Shown here: in pieces, positions 1-8,190 of the stretch | Layout of the letters: every line of letters begins with the position of its first letter | How positions within the stretch are numbered: the stretch's first letter is position 1 | NCBI GenBank assembly: GCA_964564785.1 | Contig: CAZMCT010000027.1 | Location: 1-33,526, forward strand | Direction: 5' to 3' | Origin: CAZMCT01 sp964564785 | GTDB lineage: Bacteria > Planctomycetota > Phycisphaerae > UBA1845 > Fen-1342 | DNA: 33,526 nt | Program-made: the position numbers and the translations under genes | Notes under the pieces: model-generated | The model's input: only the letters and a program-made list of their open reading frames with translations | Databases searched by the model: none | Told to the model about the DNA's origin: nothing

Positions 1-285
1 CCCTCTTGTACAACTTACCCATCTTCGCGCCGCGCGCTCATGAATAACGATTTAGATCAAGGGGGTGGAGTTCGCGCCAGCGAACCTAACCAAGGGGCTT
101 GAGTTCGAGGGGGCGAGTCAAACGCGAAACATGTCTCTGTTTTGTCTCTAGAGTTTTGTTCGAGGACGGTATCGTTCCCTCTAGTTGAAATGTCGTATCG
201 AAATGATGCGACCGACCGGGATCAAGGACAGCGGCAAGCCCCGCGGCTTGCACTGTGTCCGGCGTGGGGATCAACGCCATCCGCG

Positions 286-306
286 CGCGAAGTTCTCGCG
301 TTTTTT
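286..306 (+). terminator. Weak candidate intrinsic terminator
   Basis: A CGCGA/TCGCG stem (286-290 with 296-300) around a 5-nt loop is followed at once by six T (301-306). It would serve a plus-strand transcript entering from left of the window. The stem is only 5 bp, so this is tentative. Confidence 0.3.
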
Positions 307-338
307 CCTGCACGGGCGTTTTTTCTGCAAGAAGTTTC

Positions 339-485
339 CTAAGTCGTTACCAAAAAATGACTTGTCGCCAGAGGATTTTTGCCCCCCCCGGCAGCCTGCG
401 AGCCCCACGCCGGCCCGCCGGCGCGCGGCCACGCCAGCAGCGTCCAGATCAGGGCCAGCGCGGACAGCGTGCCGCCGATCCACAT
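339..485 (-). CDS. Possible small membrane peptide, or read-through tail of the glycosyltransferase
   Basis: A 48-codon ORF starts at ATG 485 and ends at TAG 339-341. Residues 2-20 form one hydrophobic stretch (begins MWIGGTLSALAL) followed by a Gly/Ala/Pro-rich tail. Almost every third codon position in the first 35 codons is G or C, as in the real genes of this window. The frame is the same as that of the upstream glycosyltransferase and remains open from its TGA (633-635), so it could be a lost or read-through C-terminal extension, or an independent small protein. No clear Shine-Dalgarno sequence precedes the ATG. I do not recognise the peptide. Confidence 0.2.
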   Translation of the reverse strand: MWIGGTLSALALIWTLLAWPRAGGPAWGSQAAGGGKNPLATSHFLVTT

Positions 486-632
486 GCGGTAGTTTCCAGT
501 GAACGCGAGTTCACTCGCGCGGCCGCATTTCCGGACCTGCGCCTGCGGGGCGCGCGCCGTGAGCGGTACTGAGCCGTGGAGCGTGCCGGATCGGGACCCG
601 CGAGTCGCGAAGGAGCCCGGGTGGCCGACAAT

Positions 633-2147
633 TCACGAGGCCGTGCGGCGATGCGACAGCCACTGCGTATAGAACGTGTTGAACGCGACGTAGAAGTAGC
701 CCACGATGAAGATCAACAGGAACGGCAGGGCCATCGACACGCGTTGAAACCAGTTCTCGAAGAAGAACAGCGCCCCGGCACACGCCAGCAGGTACAGGCC
801 CATGGCCAGCTCGGCCCAGGCCTTCCAGTTGCGCTTGATCCGCAGCCGGCCGAGGCGGTTGTGCCACTCGGCGCTGCGGGCGGCCGCGTCGCCGAATTTC
901 GGGGTGCGCACGAACTCGCCGGTGTCCCCAAAGAACCCGTCGAGGGCGGCGACGGCGTTGTTGAAGGCGATGCCGATGCCCACGGCCATCAGGGCGGGCA
1001 CGAAGCATAACGCCCGCCACCAGCCGCGCAGAAGTTCGTGCTGGCTGACGATGTAGAACGCGGTGGTGGAGCCGAAGCCGATCACGAACAGCAGCAACTC
1101 GTACCACAAGACCCAGGACGACTGCGGCTTGGTCAGCGCGAGCTTCGCGATCAGGGCCGGGCCCAGCAGCAGCGTCAGGAGCACGACCAGAACGTACACC
1201 GCCCCGCTGGTGAGATGGAAGACCGCCTCGAGCTTCACGCGCCAGTCGGCGTCGCTTCGCAGCACCCGTGGCAGCAGCTTCAGGCAGGTCTGCGCACCGC
1301 CCTTGGTCCAGCGGTGCTGCTGAGCCTTGAAGGCGTTCATCTCAGGCGGCAGCTCGGCCGGCGAGGTCAGGCCCGGAAGAAACACGAACTTCCAGCCGCG
1401 GAGCTGCGCCCGGTACGACAGGTCGAGGTCTTCGGTGAGCGTGTCGTGCTGCCAGCCGCCGGCGTCGGCGATCGCGGCCTTGCGCCACACGCCCGCCGTG
1501 CCGTTGAAGCTCATGAAGCGGCCGGTGCGGTTGCGGGCCGTGTGCTCGATGACGAAATGGCCGTCGAGCAAGATCGCCTGGGCCTGCGTGAGCAGCGAGA
1601 GGTCGCGGTTCAGATGCTCCCAGCGCGACTGCACCATGCCGACCTGCGGGTCGGTGAAGAAGTGGATCGTGTCGCGCAGGATGTTCGGCGGCGGCAGGAA
1701 GTCGGCGTCGAAGATCGCGATGAACTCGCCGGTCGCGGAGCGTGTGCCCTCCTCCAACGCCCCGGCCTTGTACCCCACCCGGTTTTCCCGGTGCAGGTAG
1801 ACGATGTCGTGCCCCTGGGACCGCAGGCGGTCGACGGTCTGCCGCGCGATCTCCCGCGTCTCGTCGGTCGAGTCGTCCAGCACCTGAATCTGGAGCCGAT
1901 CGCGCGGGTAATCGATCTCGCAGGTCCGCTCGATGATCCGCCGGGCCACGTACTGCTCATTGTACATCGGCAACTGCACGGTCACCCGCGGCAACTCGGT
2001 GAACCGCTGCCGCGGCTGCGGCGCCCGGGCCCGCACCCCGTAGTACAGCAGCACCAGGAAGTATCGATGCGCCCCGTACACGCAGATGAGGGTCAGCACC
2101 GCCAGGTACGCGGCGATCGCCACTTCCGCCCATCGTTCGCTGTGCAT
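633..2147 (-). CDS. Membrane glycosyltransferase family 2 (cellulose synthase-like)
   Basis: A processive inverting glycosyltransferase that probably builds or extends a beta-linked polysaccharide at the cytoplasmic membrane. One N-terminal membrane segment (about residues 8-30) precedes a GT-A domain with the D,D,D,QxxRW signature: DD near 91-92, DAD at 147-149, TED at 238-240 and QQHRW at 276-280. Several membrane helices follow (roughly 310-505), the layout of cellulose synthase, glucomannan synthase-like and CgmB-like enzymes. About 504 residues is a normal length without a PilZ domain. I chose ATG 2147; an in-frame GTG at 2165 would add six residues, and neither has a strong ribosome site. 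It is divergent from the LOG gene with about 170 bp between them. The sugar donor cannot be told from the sequence. Confidence 0.85.
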   Translation of the reverse strand: MHSERWAEVAIAAYLAVLTLICVYGAHRYFLVLLYYGVRARAPQPRQRFTELPRVTVQLPMYNEQYVARRIIERTCEIDYPRDRLQIQVLDDSTDETREIARQTVDRLRSQGHDIVYLHRENRVGYKAGALEEGTRSATGEFIAIFDADFLPPPNILRDTIHFFTDPQVGMVQSRWEHLNRDLSLLTQAQAILLDGHFVIEHTARNRTGRFMSFNGTAGVWRKAAIADAGGWQHDTLTEDLDLSYRAQLRGWKFVFLPGLTSPAELPPEMNAFKAQQHRWTKGGAQTCLKLLPRVLRSDADWRVKLEAVFHLTSGAVYVLVVLLTLLLGPALIAKLALTKPQSSWVLWYELLLFVIGFGSTTAFYIVSQHELLRGWWRALCFVPALMAVGIGIAFNNAVAALDGFFGDTGEFVRTPKFGDAAARSAEWHNRLGRLRIKRNWKAWAELAMGLYLLACAGALFFFENWFQRVSMALPFLLIFIVGYFYVAFNTFYTQWLSHRRTAS

Positions 2148-2174
2148 TGGCAACGCGCCCGCCACTCCACGCTG

Positions 2175-2203
2175 TTAACCGCGACCCACAAACCGTTTAT
2201 CCT
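2175..2203 (+). promoter_or_regulatory. Possible promoter of the LOG-family gene
   Basis: TTAACC (2175-2180) and TATCCT (2198-2203) are separated by 17 bp, each matching the sigma-70 consensus at four of six bases. A second -10-like TAGAAT at 2268-2273 lies nearer the gene but lacks a good -35. Either could be used. Confidence 0.3.
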
Positions 2204-2316
2204 ACGGGCCCGGACCCAGCGGGTCAATCCACCGGCACACCCGTTTTCGGACCGTCGCCTGAACCGGTAGAATCCACGCCCGCGGCCGAGCGGTTCGGCC
2301 GCCCCAGGAGACCCCT

Positions 2317-3378
2317 TTGTCCACCCGCCCCGAAGACCCGACCGAAGTGCAGCGTCGCCGGGACCGGGCCGCCGCGATCCACGAGTTCGCCAACCGCTTC
2401 CTCGCGGGCCCCAACCAGGACCTCTTCGAGGACATGCTCGTCACGCTCACGCGGCTGGCCCGCGACGCCGCCGATCGGGGGGACGTCAAGCTCATCAACA
2501 AGGCCCTGGCGGAGCTCCGCTACGCGTTCAAGGTCTTCGCGCCGTACAAAGCCACGCGCAAGGTCAGCATCTTCGGCTCGAGTCGCACGCCGGAGGACCA
2601 CGCCGACTACCACACGGCCGTGCAGTTTGCCCGCCGCATGGGCGCCGTCGGGTGGATGGTCATCACGGGCGCCGGCGACGGCATCATGAAGGCCGGGCAC
2701 GGCGGGGCCGGGCCCGACGCCAGCTTCGGCGTCGCGATTCGCCTGCCGTTCGAGCAGAAGACCAACGAGATCATCGCCGACGACGCCAAGCTGGTGAATT
2801 TCCGCTACTTCTTCACGCGCAAGCTGATGTTCATGAAGGAAGCTTCCGCCGTCGTGCTCTTTCCCGGCGGTTTCGGCACCCAGGACGAGGGCTTCGAAGC
2901 CCTGACCCTGATTCAAACCGGAAAGGCCCCGCTCATCCCGATCGTCATGCTCGAGCAGCCCGGCGGAACCTACTGGCTCCAGTGGCGGGCCTACGTCAAG
3001 AGCGAGCTCGTGATGAACAACATGATCAGCCCGCAGGACCTGCACCTCTTCCGCATCACCGACGACGTCGACGTGGCTGTCCGCGAGCTCACGCAGTTCT
3101 ACCGCGTCTACCACTCGATGCGCTACGTCGGCGAAGACCTCGTTCTGCGTCTGCACCGCCCGATCTCTCCCGCAACGCTCGAACGCCTCAACGATGAGTT
3201 CGCGCCGCTGATCTCGAGCGGCCCCATCACCCCCTGCGAGCTCCTGCCCGCCGAGGGCGGCGAATTCCCCACGCTCACCCGCCTGCGCCTGCGGTTCGAC
3301 CGGAAGAGCTGCGGCCTGCTGCGCCGCTGCATCGACGCCATCAACCTCGATCCCGAACCACCCGCATCCGCCCCCTGA
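2317..3378 (+). CDS. LOG family protein (TIGR00730-type Rossmann fold)
   Basis: A cytoplasmic protein of the LOG (LONELY GUY) family, whose characterised members cleave nucleoside 5'-monophosphates to free base and ribose 5-phosphate. The family glycine motif appears as PGGFGTQDE at about 183-191, with a preceding phosphate-binding stretch VITGAGDGIM at 115-124 and an SSR motif at 88-90. At 353 residues it is the long bacterial type, with roughly 80 extra N-terminal residues rich in charged helix. The start is TTG 2317, chosen because AGGAG (2306-2310) lies 6 nt upstream and no ATG fits. Many members of this type were once annotated as lysine decarboxylases; that activity should not be assumed. 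It is followed by a candidate terminator. Confidence 0.85.
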   Translation: MSTRPEDPTEVQRRRDRAAAIHEFANRFLAGPNQDLFEDMLVTLTRLARDAADRGDVKLINKALAELRYAFKVFAPYKATRKVSIFGSSRTPEDHADYHTAVQFARRMGAVGWMVITGAGDGIMKAGHGGAGPDASFGVAIRLPFEQKTNEIIADDAKLVNFRYFFTRKLMFMKEASAVVLFPGGFGTQDEGFEALTLIQTGKAPLIPIVMLEQPGGTYWLQWRAYVKSELVMNNMISPQDLHLFRITDDVDVAVRELTQFYRVYHSMRYVGEDLVLRLHRPISPATLERLNDEFAPLISSGPITPCELLPAEGGEFPTLTRLRLRFDRKSCGLLRRCIDAINLDPEPPASAP

Positions 3379-3388
3379 GCGGACCGGC

Positions 3389-3416
3389 GCCCGGAGCGCG
3401 GCGCGGGCCGTTTTTT
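3389..3416 (+). terminator. Candidate intrinsic terminator after the LOG gene
   Basis: GCCCG (3389-3393) pairs with CGGGC (3404-3408) across a 10-nt GC-rich loop, followed two bases later by six T (3411-3416). It lies 10 nt after the LOG stop codon, but the stem is short. Confidence 0.45.
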
Positions 3417-3653
3417 GCCCCTTTTTCAGCGATATCTCGCAAGAACCCCTTGACGAACCGTGTTGGCCGTGCGAGAAGGGCCGCTGGCGCGGCCGGCCGC
3501 AGACGCGGTCGTTTGCGAGGCGGGGTGGGAACCTGAATCGCCCCCGAGCGCGCCACGGTGTTCCTGCCTCGTGGACCGGCAGCCGTTGGCAGCCGGGACC
3601 CCGCCGGCCCCTGGGGCGGCCGGGCACGGGCCCCGCTTGAAGGAGCAGCAGCA

Positions 3654-3983
3654 ATGGCGAAGGCAGCGAAGAGCAACAAGGCCAAGGCCCGCGGGAAGTC
3701 CGAAATCTATCGCGAGTTGGCCGAATCCTGCGGCCTGACCCGCAAGCAGGTCGCGGGCGTGTTCGATTGTCTGTCGGGCCTGATCAAGAAGGACCTCGGC
3801 AAGGGGCCGGGGGTCTTCACCATTCCGGGCCTGATGAAGATCACGGTGGTCAAGAAGCCGGCCACCAAGGCCACGACCCGGCCCGACCCGTTCCATCCCG
3901 GCCAGATGATGACTGTGAAGGCCAAGCCGGCCCGCAAGGTCGTCAAGGTCCGCGCGCTCAAGAACCTCAAGGCGATGGTCTAA
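3654..3983 (+). CDS. HU-family histone-like DNA-binding protein
   Basis: A small basic protein of 109 residues expected to bind and bend chromosomal DNA as a dimer. Residues 15-55 match the HU/IHF N-terminal helices (KSEIYRELAESCGLTRKQV). The DNA-binding arm region around 70-85 carries the RPDPFHPGQ stretch that stands in for the usual RNP motif, and the C-terminus VKVRALKNLKAMV resembles the HU C-terminal helix. Both ends are unusually rich in lysine and alanine, which sets it apart from classical 90-residue HU. The start is ATG 3654 because AAGGAG (3640-3645) lies 8 nt upstream; the frame stays open further upstream without a site. It is monocistronic, with about 275 bp upstream and a convergent neighbour downstream. 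Confidence 0.85.
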   Translation: MAKAAKSNKAKARGKSEIYRELAESCGLTRKQVAGVFDCLSGLIKKDLGKGPGVFTIPGLMKITVVKKPATKATTRPDPFHPGQMMTVKAKPARKVVKVRALKNLKAMV

Positions 3984-4223
3984 GCCGCGGGGTGCGGCGG
4001 CGACGCACGGGCGTTCGGCGGCCGTGGGGGCCGCGCCGCGCGTCGCCGGTTCCCGACGTCGAATGCAGCGGGGCGCAGGTCCCGGGTGGGCCCGCGCCCC
4101 GTCGTCTCAATCGTTTCTGGATGCCGTCCCCGGGGGCGAAGAAGCCCCCCACGCAACCACAACGCCCGACATGTCGCACGGGCACTCGACCGCCCCCGCC
4201 GACGCGCCGCAAGGACGCGACCG

Positions 4224-4916
4224 TCAACCGGATGTTGCCGCGACGATGGCGGCTGTGGTCGCGGCACACACGGCCGCCTGAGCCGCCTGCACGGCGGCCT
4301 TCGTCCCGCGTCCCACAAGCTGCCCGGTGGCGATCTGCCGAATACGCTCCTTGTGCTGCCGCAGCGCCTGCCGGTCGAACACCAGGCTCAGGAGCTCGCC
4401 CGCGTCGAGTAGGGCCAGCAACGTCGCCGTGCGCGGGTCGACCGTCGCCCGGTCGTCCTGCACCGCACGCATCAGCCGCTCCCGGATCGCCCGCTCATAC
4501 CGCGGGTCCTGCTGCGGGTAGCGGCGCTGCGGGAAGACGAGCAGGATCCGGACCTCGGTCTCCCGCAGCACGCCCCGCTCGCACAGGCCGGCCGCGACCC
4601 GGTGCCGCAGGTCGCTGCGCTGCGCGACGCGCGTGACCCAGACCTGTAGGCGCTCCCGGCGCCGCGCGCGGGCCACACGCCCCTGGAGCTCGTCCAGCAA
4701 CGGCTCGCCGACCGGCCGCTCGTCCGCAACCACGAGGAACCGCTTGCGCTCATCCTCGATGCCGAGACGCCCCGCCCGCAGGAGTTCCGAGATTGCCGCG
4801 CCCGCCATCGCGTAGGCATACATGCCCGCGCGATGGTCCACGGTGCCCTTCTCGTCCGTCAGCGCCAGCAGCAGGATCTCTTCGTGCAACCACAGCTCGA
4901 CATTTCGGACCGGCAT
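4224..4916 (-). CDS. GPP34 family phosphoprotein (GOLPH3/Vps74-like)
   Basis: A 230-residue soluble protein of the GPP34 family. Eukaryotic members bind phosphatidylinositol 4-phosphate on Golgi membranes and retain glycosyltransferases; bacterial roles are unknown. The N-terminal signature is clear: EEILLLALTDEKG at 12-24, then a helical segment AGAAISELLRAGRLG at 38-52. An arginine-rich middle and an Ala-rich C-terminal helix follow. The start is ATG 4916, preceded by GGGGAG at good spacing. It lies 77 bp downstream of the YfhO-like membrane protein on the same strand and may be co-transcribed with it. That pairing could hint at a membrane role, but this is inference. Confidence 0.8.
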   Translation of the reverse strand: MPVRNVELWLHEEILLLALTDEKGTVDHRAGMYAYAMAGAAISELLRAGRLGIEDERKRFLVVADERPVGEPLLDELQGRVARARRRERLQVWVTRVAQRSDLRHRVAAGLCERGVLRETEVRILLVFPQRRYPQQDPRYERAIRERLMRAVQDDRATVDPRTATLLALLDAGELLSLVFDRQALRQHKERIRQIATGQLVGRGTKAAVQAAQAAVCAATTAAIVAATSG

Positions 4917-4993
4917 GCGTGTTCTCCCCGTGCGGACGCCAGTAGGCGCTGTCCGCTCGCCATGAGTAGATCATTCGCGTTCGCCCCCGGCCA

Positions 4994-7288
4994 TTAGACC
5001 GACGCCGCGACTTTGGAACCGCCCCTGCACCACCCGAGGGCCGCGATTCCCGCCAGCCCCAGCAGCGTCAGCACCGATAACGTCGCGCCCGCGGCCATCC
5101 ACGGCGGTGTGTATTCCCACTCGACTGTTGCCACCTCGCCGGGTGGAATGCGCACGCCCATGAGAACGCCGTCCACGCGCTCCAATTCGGCCGCGACGCC
5201 GTTCACGCGCACACGCCAGCCGGGGAGGTGGAGCTGCGAAAGCACCAGACGGGGCCAGTGGGCGCGCTCCGCCGCAGCCGCTCGCGAAGGATTGGCCGGC
5301 CAGGTATCCGCGACGGTGGTCGTGGCCCGCGCCGGCGTGTCCACGACGTGCCGGACCGCGCCGGGCTGACCGGCATCCTCGAGCACCGCCGGACCGGCCG
5401 CACTCGGGTTGCGATACAGCCGCCAGCCCTGCGACGTCATCAGCAGCAACTCGCAGCCGTCGGGCGCGGGCCATACCGGATCGCACAGCAGCACCCAGCC
5501 GACGTTGTACAGCCGCATCCAGCGCGTGTCGGCGAGCAGCTCTGCGGCCTTCCACGACTCGCCCCACGGCTGGAATCCGAAACGCTGCACGTAGGACCGC
5601 GGTTGCAATGGTCCGTAGTCGGTCAGTGTCAGGATGCCGCGCAGGATGCTCGTGTTCGCGACGCACTTATCGAGGGGGTCGTGATACTCGCCCGGAGTCC
5701 CGTCGTCGCGGGCCGTGACGACCCACAACCGGTGCCCGGACGTCCGGACGACGTCCAGCCACGGACTCGGCACGCTGGGCAGCAGCAGCGCCAGCGCGTC
5801 GGCGCGGCCGCGAGGCACGTCGAATGTCCACCCGATCACGCCCAAGTCCACCAAGGTCACCAGCGGCAAGAGCGCCAGCAGTCCCGTTCGACGCCAGCCC
5901 CGTACGACGATGCGCAGTGTGACGAACGACAGCAGCCCCGCCAGGCACGGCACCCAGATCGCCGGGTTCCAGGGCCGCAGCGCCTCCAGCGCCGCGGAGC
6001 GCGCGGCCGGTCCCATCAATGGCACACCCAACAGAACGAGCAGGACCGGCACGCCGATCAGCAGCGCCGTTTTCACCACGGGGCGTCGTGTCCAGGACAA
6101 CGCCGCCGCGCGGAGCCGAGCGCGGTCCGGAGAAAGCCGCGGCCCGAGATCCGCGAACGTGGCCGCGGCCAGCGCTGCGATCGCCAGGTTCACAATGAGC
6201 CAGCCGCGGGCCGGACAGCGAAACAAGCTGCTGCCGGGTACCCAATAGAGCAGCGGGCACACCGGGCCGTACTGCCCCAGAGCCAAAAGCAGGCCTCCGA
6301 CGCCGAGGATCACCCACGGTCGGCGGCGCGGATCGGTCGCCCAGCCGGGGCGCAGCGCCAGCCCCGCCAGCAGCAGCGGCAGGATTCCCGGATATGCAAA
6401 CTGCTCCACCTGGTGCGACGGTCCCCAATAGGGCTGCGGGAAGAAGTTCGGCGTGCGCTGGCCGAACAGCATCGGCAGCACACAACCGATCACCGAGCCG
6501 GGGTGCCAACTGTTTTCCACGAAATCCAGGTACGTGCGGTCGACGCGGGTCGTCTGCCCCAGGTACGCCAGTGTCGGCAGCCACTGCACCGCGGACAGCC
6601 CCGCGGCCAAACCGCAAGCACCGCACCATACACCCACCCGTGTTGGCCGCCCCACGCCCAGCCCGGCCGTTTCCCGCTCTGGCACCAGCACCAACGCCGC
6701 CGCGGCCAGCGCCGTCAGGGCGGCGATCTGCACATGGCCCGACAGCACCTGAAGCGCCAGCACCGCACCGGCCGCGACGAGCCGCTTGACGCCGGGCCGC
6801 GCCGCCGCCTGCCGGAAGCGCCACAGCACCAGCGGCGTCCACGCGGCCGCGTTTTGCAGCGCGAAGTGCGCCCGGTGCGCGAGCATGAAACCACTGAACG
6901 CGAACGCCGCCGCGCCGAACGACGCGGCCGGGCGACCAAGCCCCTGACCGCGAAGCAGCCGATACATGCCCCACAGCGCGAGGCTGTAGTGCAGCCAGAG
7001 GCTCGTCGGGTAGGCCGTCACGGGCGGGAGCAGTGCGAACAGCCCCGTCGGCGGGTACCACACCGCGGCCTGCGGATCGGCCGGAATCGGCCGGCCGAGC
7101 CCGGTCCAAGGGTTGATCCACGGCCATTCGCGGCGTGCGAGCGCGTCCGCGAAAAGCGCACGGGCGGGGAAATAGTACAGGATGTCATCCTCGCCGGCAC
7201 CGAGGCCCCCACGCTGCCAGACGGGCCCAAGGAGTGCTCCGGGCAGCGCGATGATCAGAATCGCCACGAGGAGCGGCGGAATACGCAT
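4994..7288 (-). CDS. YfhO-like polytopic membrane protein (putative GT-C type glycosyltransferase)
   Basis: A 764-residue membrane protein. An N-terminal hydrophobic segment MRIPPLLVAILIIALPGALL is followed by an acidic GEDDILYYFPAR loop (about 31-42), as in GT-C enzymes where acidic residues in the first loop act in catalysis. Many hydrophobic helices fill residues 90-500. The C-terminal part is extracytoplasmic, with YRNPSA and LSQLHLPGWRVRVNG stretches and a final IPPGEVATVEWEY beta-rich segment before the last helix, the tail typical of the YfhO family. YfhO of Gram-positive bacteria is implicated in glycosylation of lipoteichoic acid; the substrate here is unknown. The start is ATG 7288; the open frame runs on to 7651, but that part is low-quality sequence overlapping the NUDIX gene. 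Confidence 0.75.
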   Translation of the reverse strand: MRIPPLLVAILIIALPGALLGPVWQRGGLGAGEDDILYYFPARALFADALARREWPWINPWTGLGRPIPADPQAAVWYPPTGLFALLPPVTAYPTSLWLHYSLALWGMYRLLRGQGLGRPAASFGAAAFAFSGFMLAHRAHFALQNAAAWTPLVLWRFRQAAARPGVKRLVAAGAVLALQVLSGHVQIAALTALAAAALVLVPERETAGLGVGRPTRVGVWCGACGLAAGLSAVQWLPTLAYLGQTTRVDRTYLDFVENSWHPGSVIGCVLPMLFGQRTPNFFPQPYWGPSHQVEQFAYPGILPLLLAGLALRPGWATDPRRRPWVILGVGGLLLALGQYGPVCPLLYWVPGSSLFRCPARGWLIVNLAIAALAAATFADLGPRLSPDRARLRAAALSWTRRPVVKTALLIGVPVLLVLLGVPLMGPAARSAALEALRPWNPAIWVPCLAGLLSFVTLRIVVRGWRRTGLLALLPLVTLVDLGVIGWTFDVPRGRADALALLLPSVPSPWLDVVRTSGHRLWVVTARDDGTPGEYHDPLDKCVANTSILRGILTLTDYGPLQPRSYVQRFGFQPWGESWKAAELLADTRWMRLYNVGWVLLCDPVWPAPDGCELLLMTSQGWRLYRNPSAAGPAVLEDAGQPGAVRHVVDTPARATTTVADTWPANPSRAAAAERAHWPRLVLSQLHLPGWRVRVNGVAAELERVDGVLMGVRIPPGEVATVEWEYTPPWMAAGATLSVLTLLGLAGIAALGWCRGGSKVAASV

Positions 7289-7369
7289 GGCCCGCGATGG
7301 TACCCGCGACGCGGCCGCCACGGGAGGTGCGCAGGCCCGGCCGCACCGCCGTCCCGTTATGATGACAAC

Positions 7370-7756
7370 ATGGTTCGTGGCGTCGTCGTGGTCGTGCAGC
7401 AGGCCGGGCGTTTGCTCGTCATTCGCCGCGCGGCCGGCGTCGCAGTGCCCGGGGCCTGGTGCTTTGTCGGCGGCGCCATCGAGTCGGGCGAAACCGAGGA
7501 GCAGGCGGTCGTCCGCGAGTTCCGCGAGGAGGTCGGCGGATCCGTTCAGCCGGTTCGGCGGATCTGGGAATACACGCGCCCGGACGGCGCGCTGCACCTG
7601 GCCTGGTGGCAGGCCGAGTGGGACTGCCGGCCGCTCGAGCCCAACCCGCATGAGGTTGCCGAGCTGCGCTGGTGCACGCCGGCCGAGCTACGCGCACTGC
7701 CCGGGCTGCTGGAGAGTAATCGGGAGTTCCTGGCACACTACGCATGGCCGCCGTGA
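7370..7756 (+). CDS. NUDIX hydrolase
   Basis: A 128-residue NUDIX enzyme, which would hydrolyse a nucleoside diphosphate linked to another group with a divalent metal. The NUDIX box is complete at residues 35-57: G, five residues, E41, seven residues, R49-E50-F-R-E53-E54-V-G. The protein begins directly with the first beta strand (MVRGVVVVVQQAGRLLVIRR) and ends shortly after the last helix, so it is a single-domain enzyme. No Shine-Dalgarno site is seen before ATG 7370, but no other start fits the fold. It is divergent from the YfhO-like gene, with about 80 bp between the starts. The substrate cannot be inferred. Confidence 0.85.
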   Translation: MVRGVVVVVQQAGRLLVIRRAAGVAVPGAWCFVGGAIESGETEEQAVVREFREEVGGSVQPVRRIWEYTRPDGALHLAWWQAEWDCRPLEPNPHEVAELRWCTPAELRALPGLLESNREFLAHYAWPP

Positions 7757-8190
7757 CGTCATTCGAGTCTGCATCGGATCGGACGCGGTCCCGAAGAGCC
7801 CGCTGATTCCGCACTCGGGCCACGCCATGATCCCCCCGAGCTCGGCGGGTACGCCGGCGTTGGGACGGGGCCGACCCGCCGGGGCCATCGAACAGCGTCA
7901 GGATGTTCGGGCGGTTCAACCCGGCCAGCGGCTCCGTCTCGCGCTTGGTGTGCCCGCAGGCCGCCGGCAGAGAAGCGCCCCCATTCACACGTTGGAGCGG
8001 CTATCAAAACCGTTCATGACGGACCTCTTGCCCGTCACGTGACCGACCGGAGGTCGGTCCCCCGGTTGGTTTTGTTGGGCGCTTTAGCCCGCTTCACACG
8101 TCAGCCCGATCCGGCCCTTTCTGCGTCCGTGTCGTCCGCTCGTCCGAGTACCACCGAAACGCCCACACTTCCCGGTCAGGCCGGGATTTC
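7757..8190. other. Intergenic region holding a dispersed hairpin repeat
   Basis: About 430 bp between the 3' ends of the NUDIX gene and mqnE. It contains the repeat at 8034-8088 (separate entry). A minus-strand open frame runs through 7419-7988 but overlaps the NUDIX gene, shows no recognisable family and is not called as a gene. Confidence 0.5.
8034..8088 (+). repeat. Dispersed hairpin repeat, copy 1
   Basis: A 55-nt element centred on a perfect 8-bp stem GACCGACC/GGTCGGTC with a 3-nt loop (8041-8059), followed by CCCC. By hand alignment it matches the reverse complement of 33438-33493 at 49 of 56 positions, including the flanks on both sides of the hairpin. It lies in a convergent intergenic space, downstream of both neighbours. 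Confidence 0.8.

Larger units (their letters stand above)
1..632. other. Intergenic region, AT-richer than the rest, with hairpins
   Basis: No convincing full-length gene is seen here. The first 380 bases are clearly less GC-rich than the surrounding DNA and no frame shows strong third-position G/C bias. Visible structure: a 7-bp stem with a CCGC loop at 234-251, a short stem followed by six T at 286-306, an 8-C run near 381-388, and a perfect 6-bp inverted repeat GTGAAC/GTTCAC with a 4-nt loop at 499-514. The stretch 339-632 on the minus strand stays open in the frame of the glycosyltransferase beyond its stop codon and encodes one hydrophobic segment (listed separately). Confidence 0.6.

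Noticed and set aside
1038..2270. A 410-codon plus-strand frame opposite the glycosyltransferase
   Set aside because: It is a shadow of a gene with complete D,D,D,QxxRW motifs, and its product is Arg/Gln-rich without any fold.
5228..7756. An 842-codon open frame on the plus strand across the YfhO-like gene
   Set aside because: Only its last 128 codons (NUDIX) look like protein. The rest is Arg/Gln/His-rich antisense of a clear membrane protein.
7419..7988. A minus-strand frame of 189 codons downstream of the NUDIX gene
   Set aside because: It overlaps the NUDIX gene, has no recognisable domain and poor codon bias; only a remnant gene would be possible.
8041..8059. The GACCGACC hairpin as a simple intrinsic terminator
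   Set aside because: No T-tract follows, and its flanks are conserved in the inverted copy 25 kb away, which points to a repeat element.
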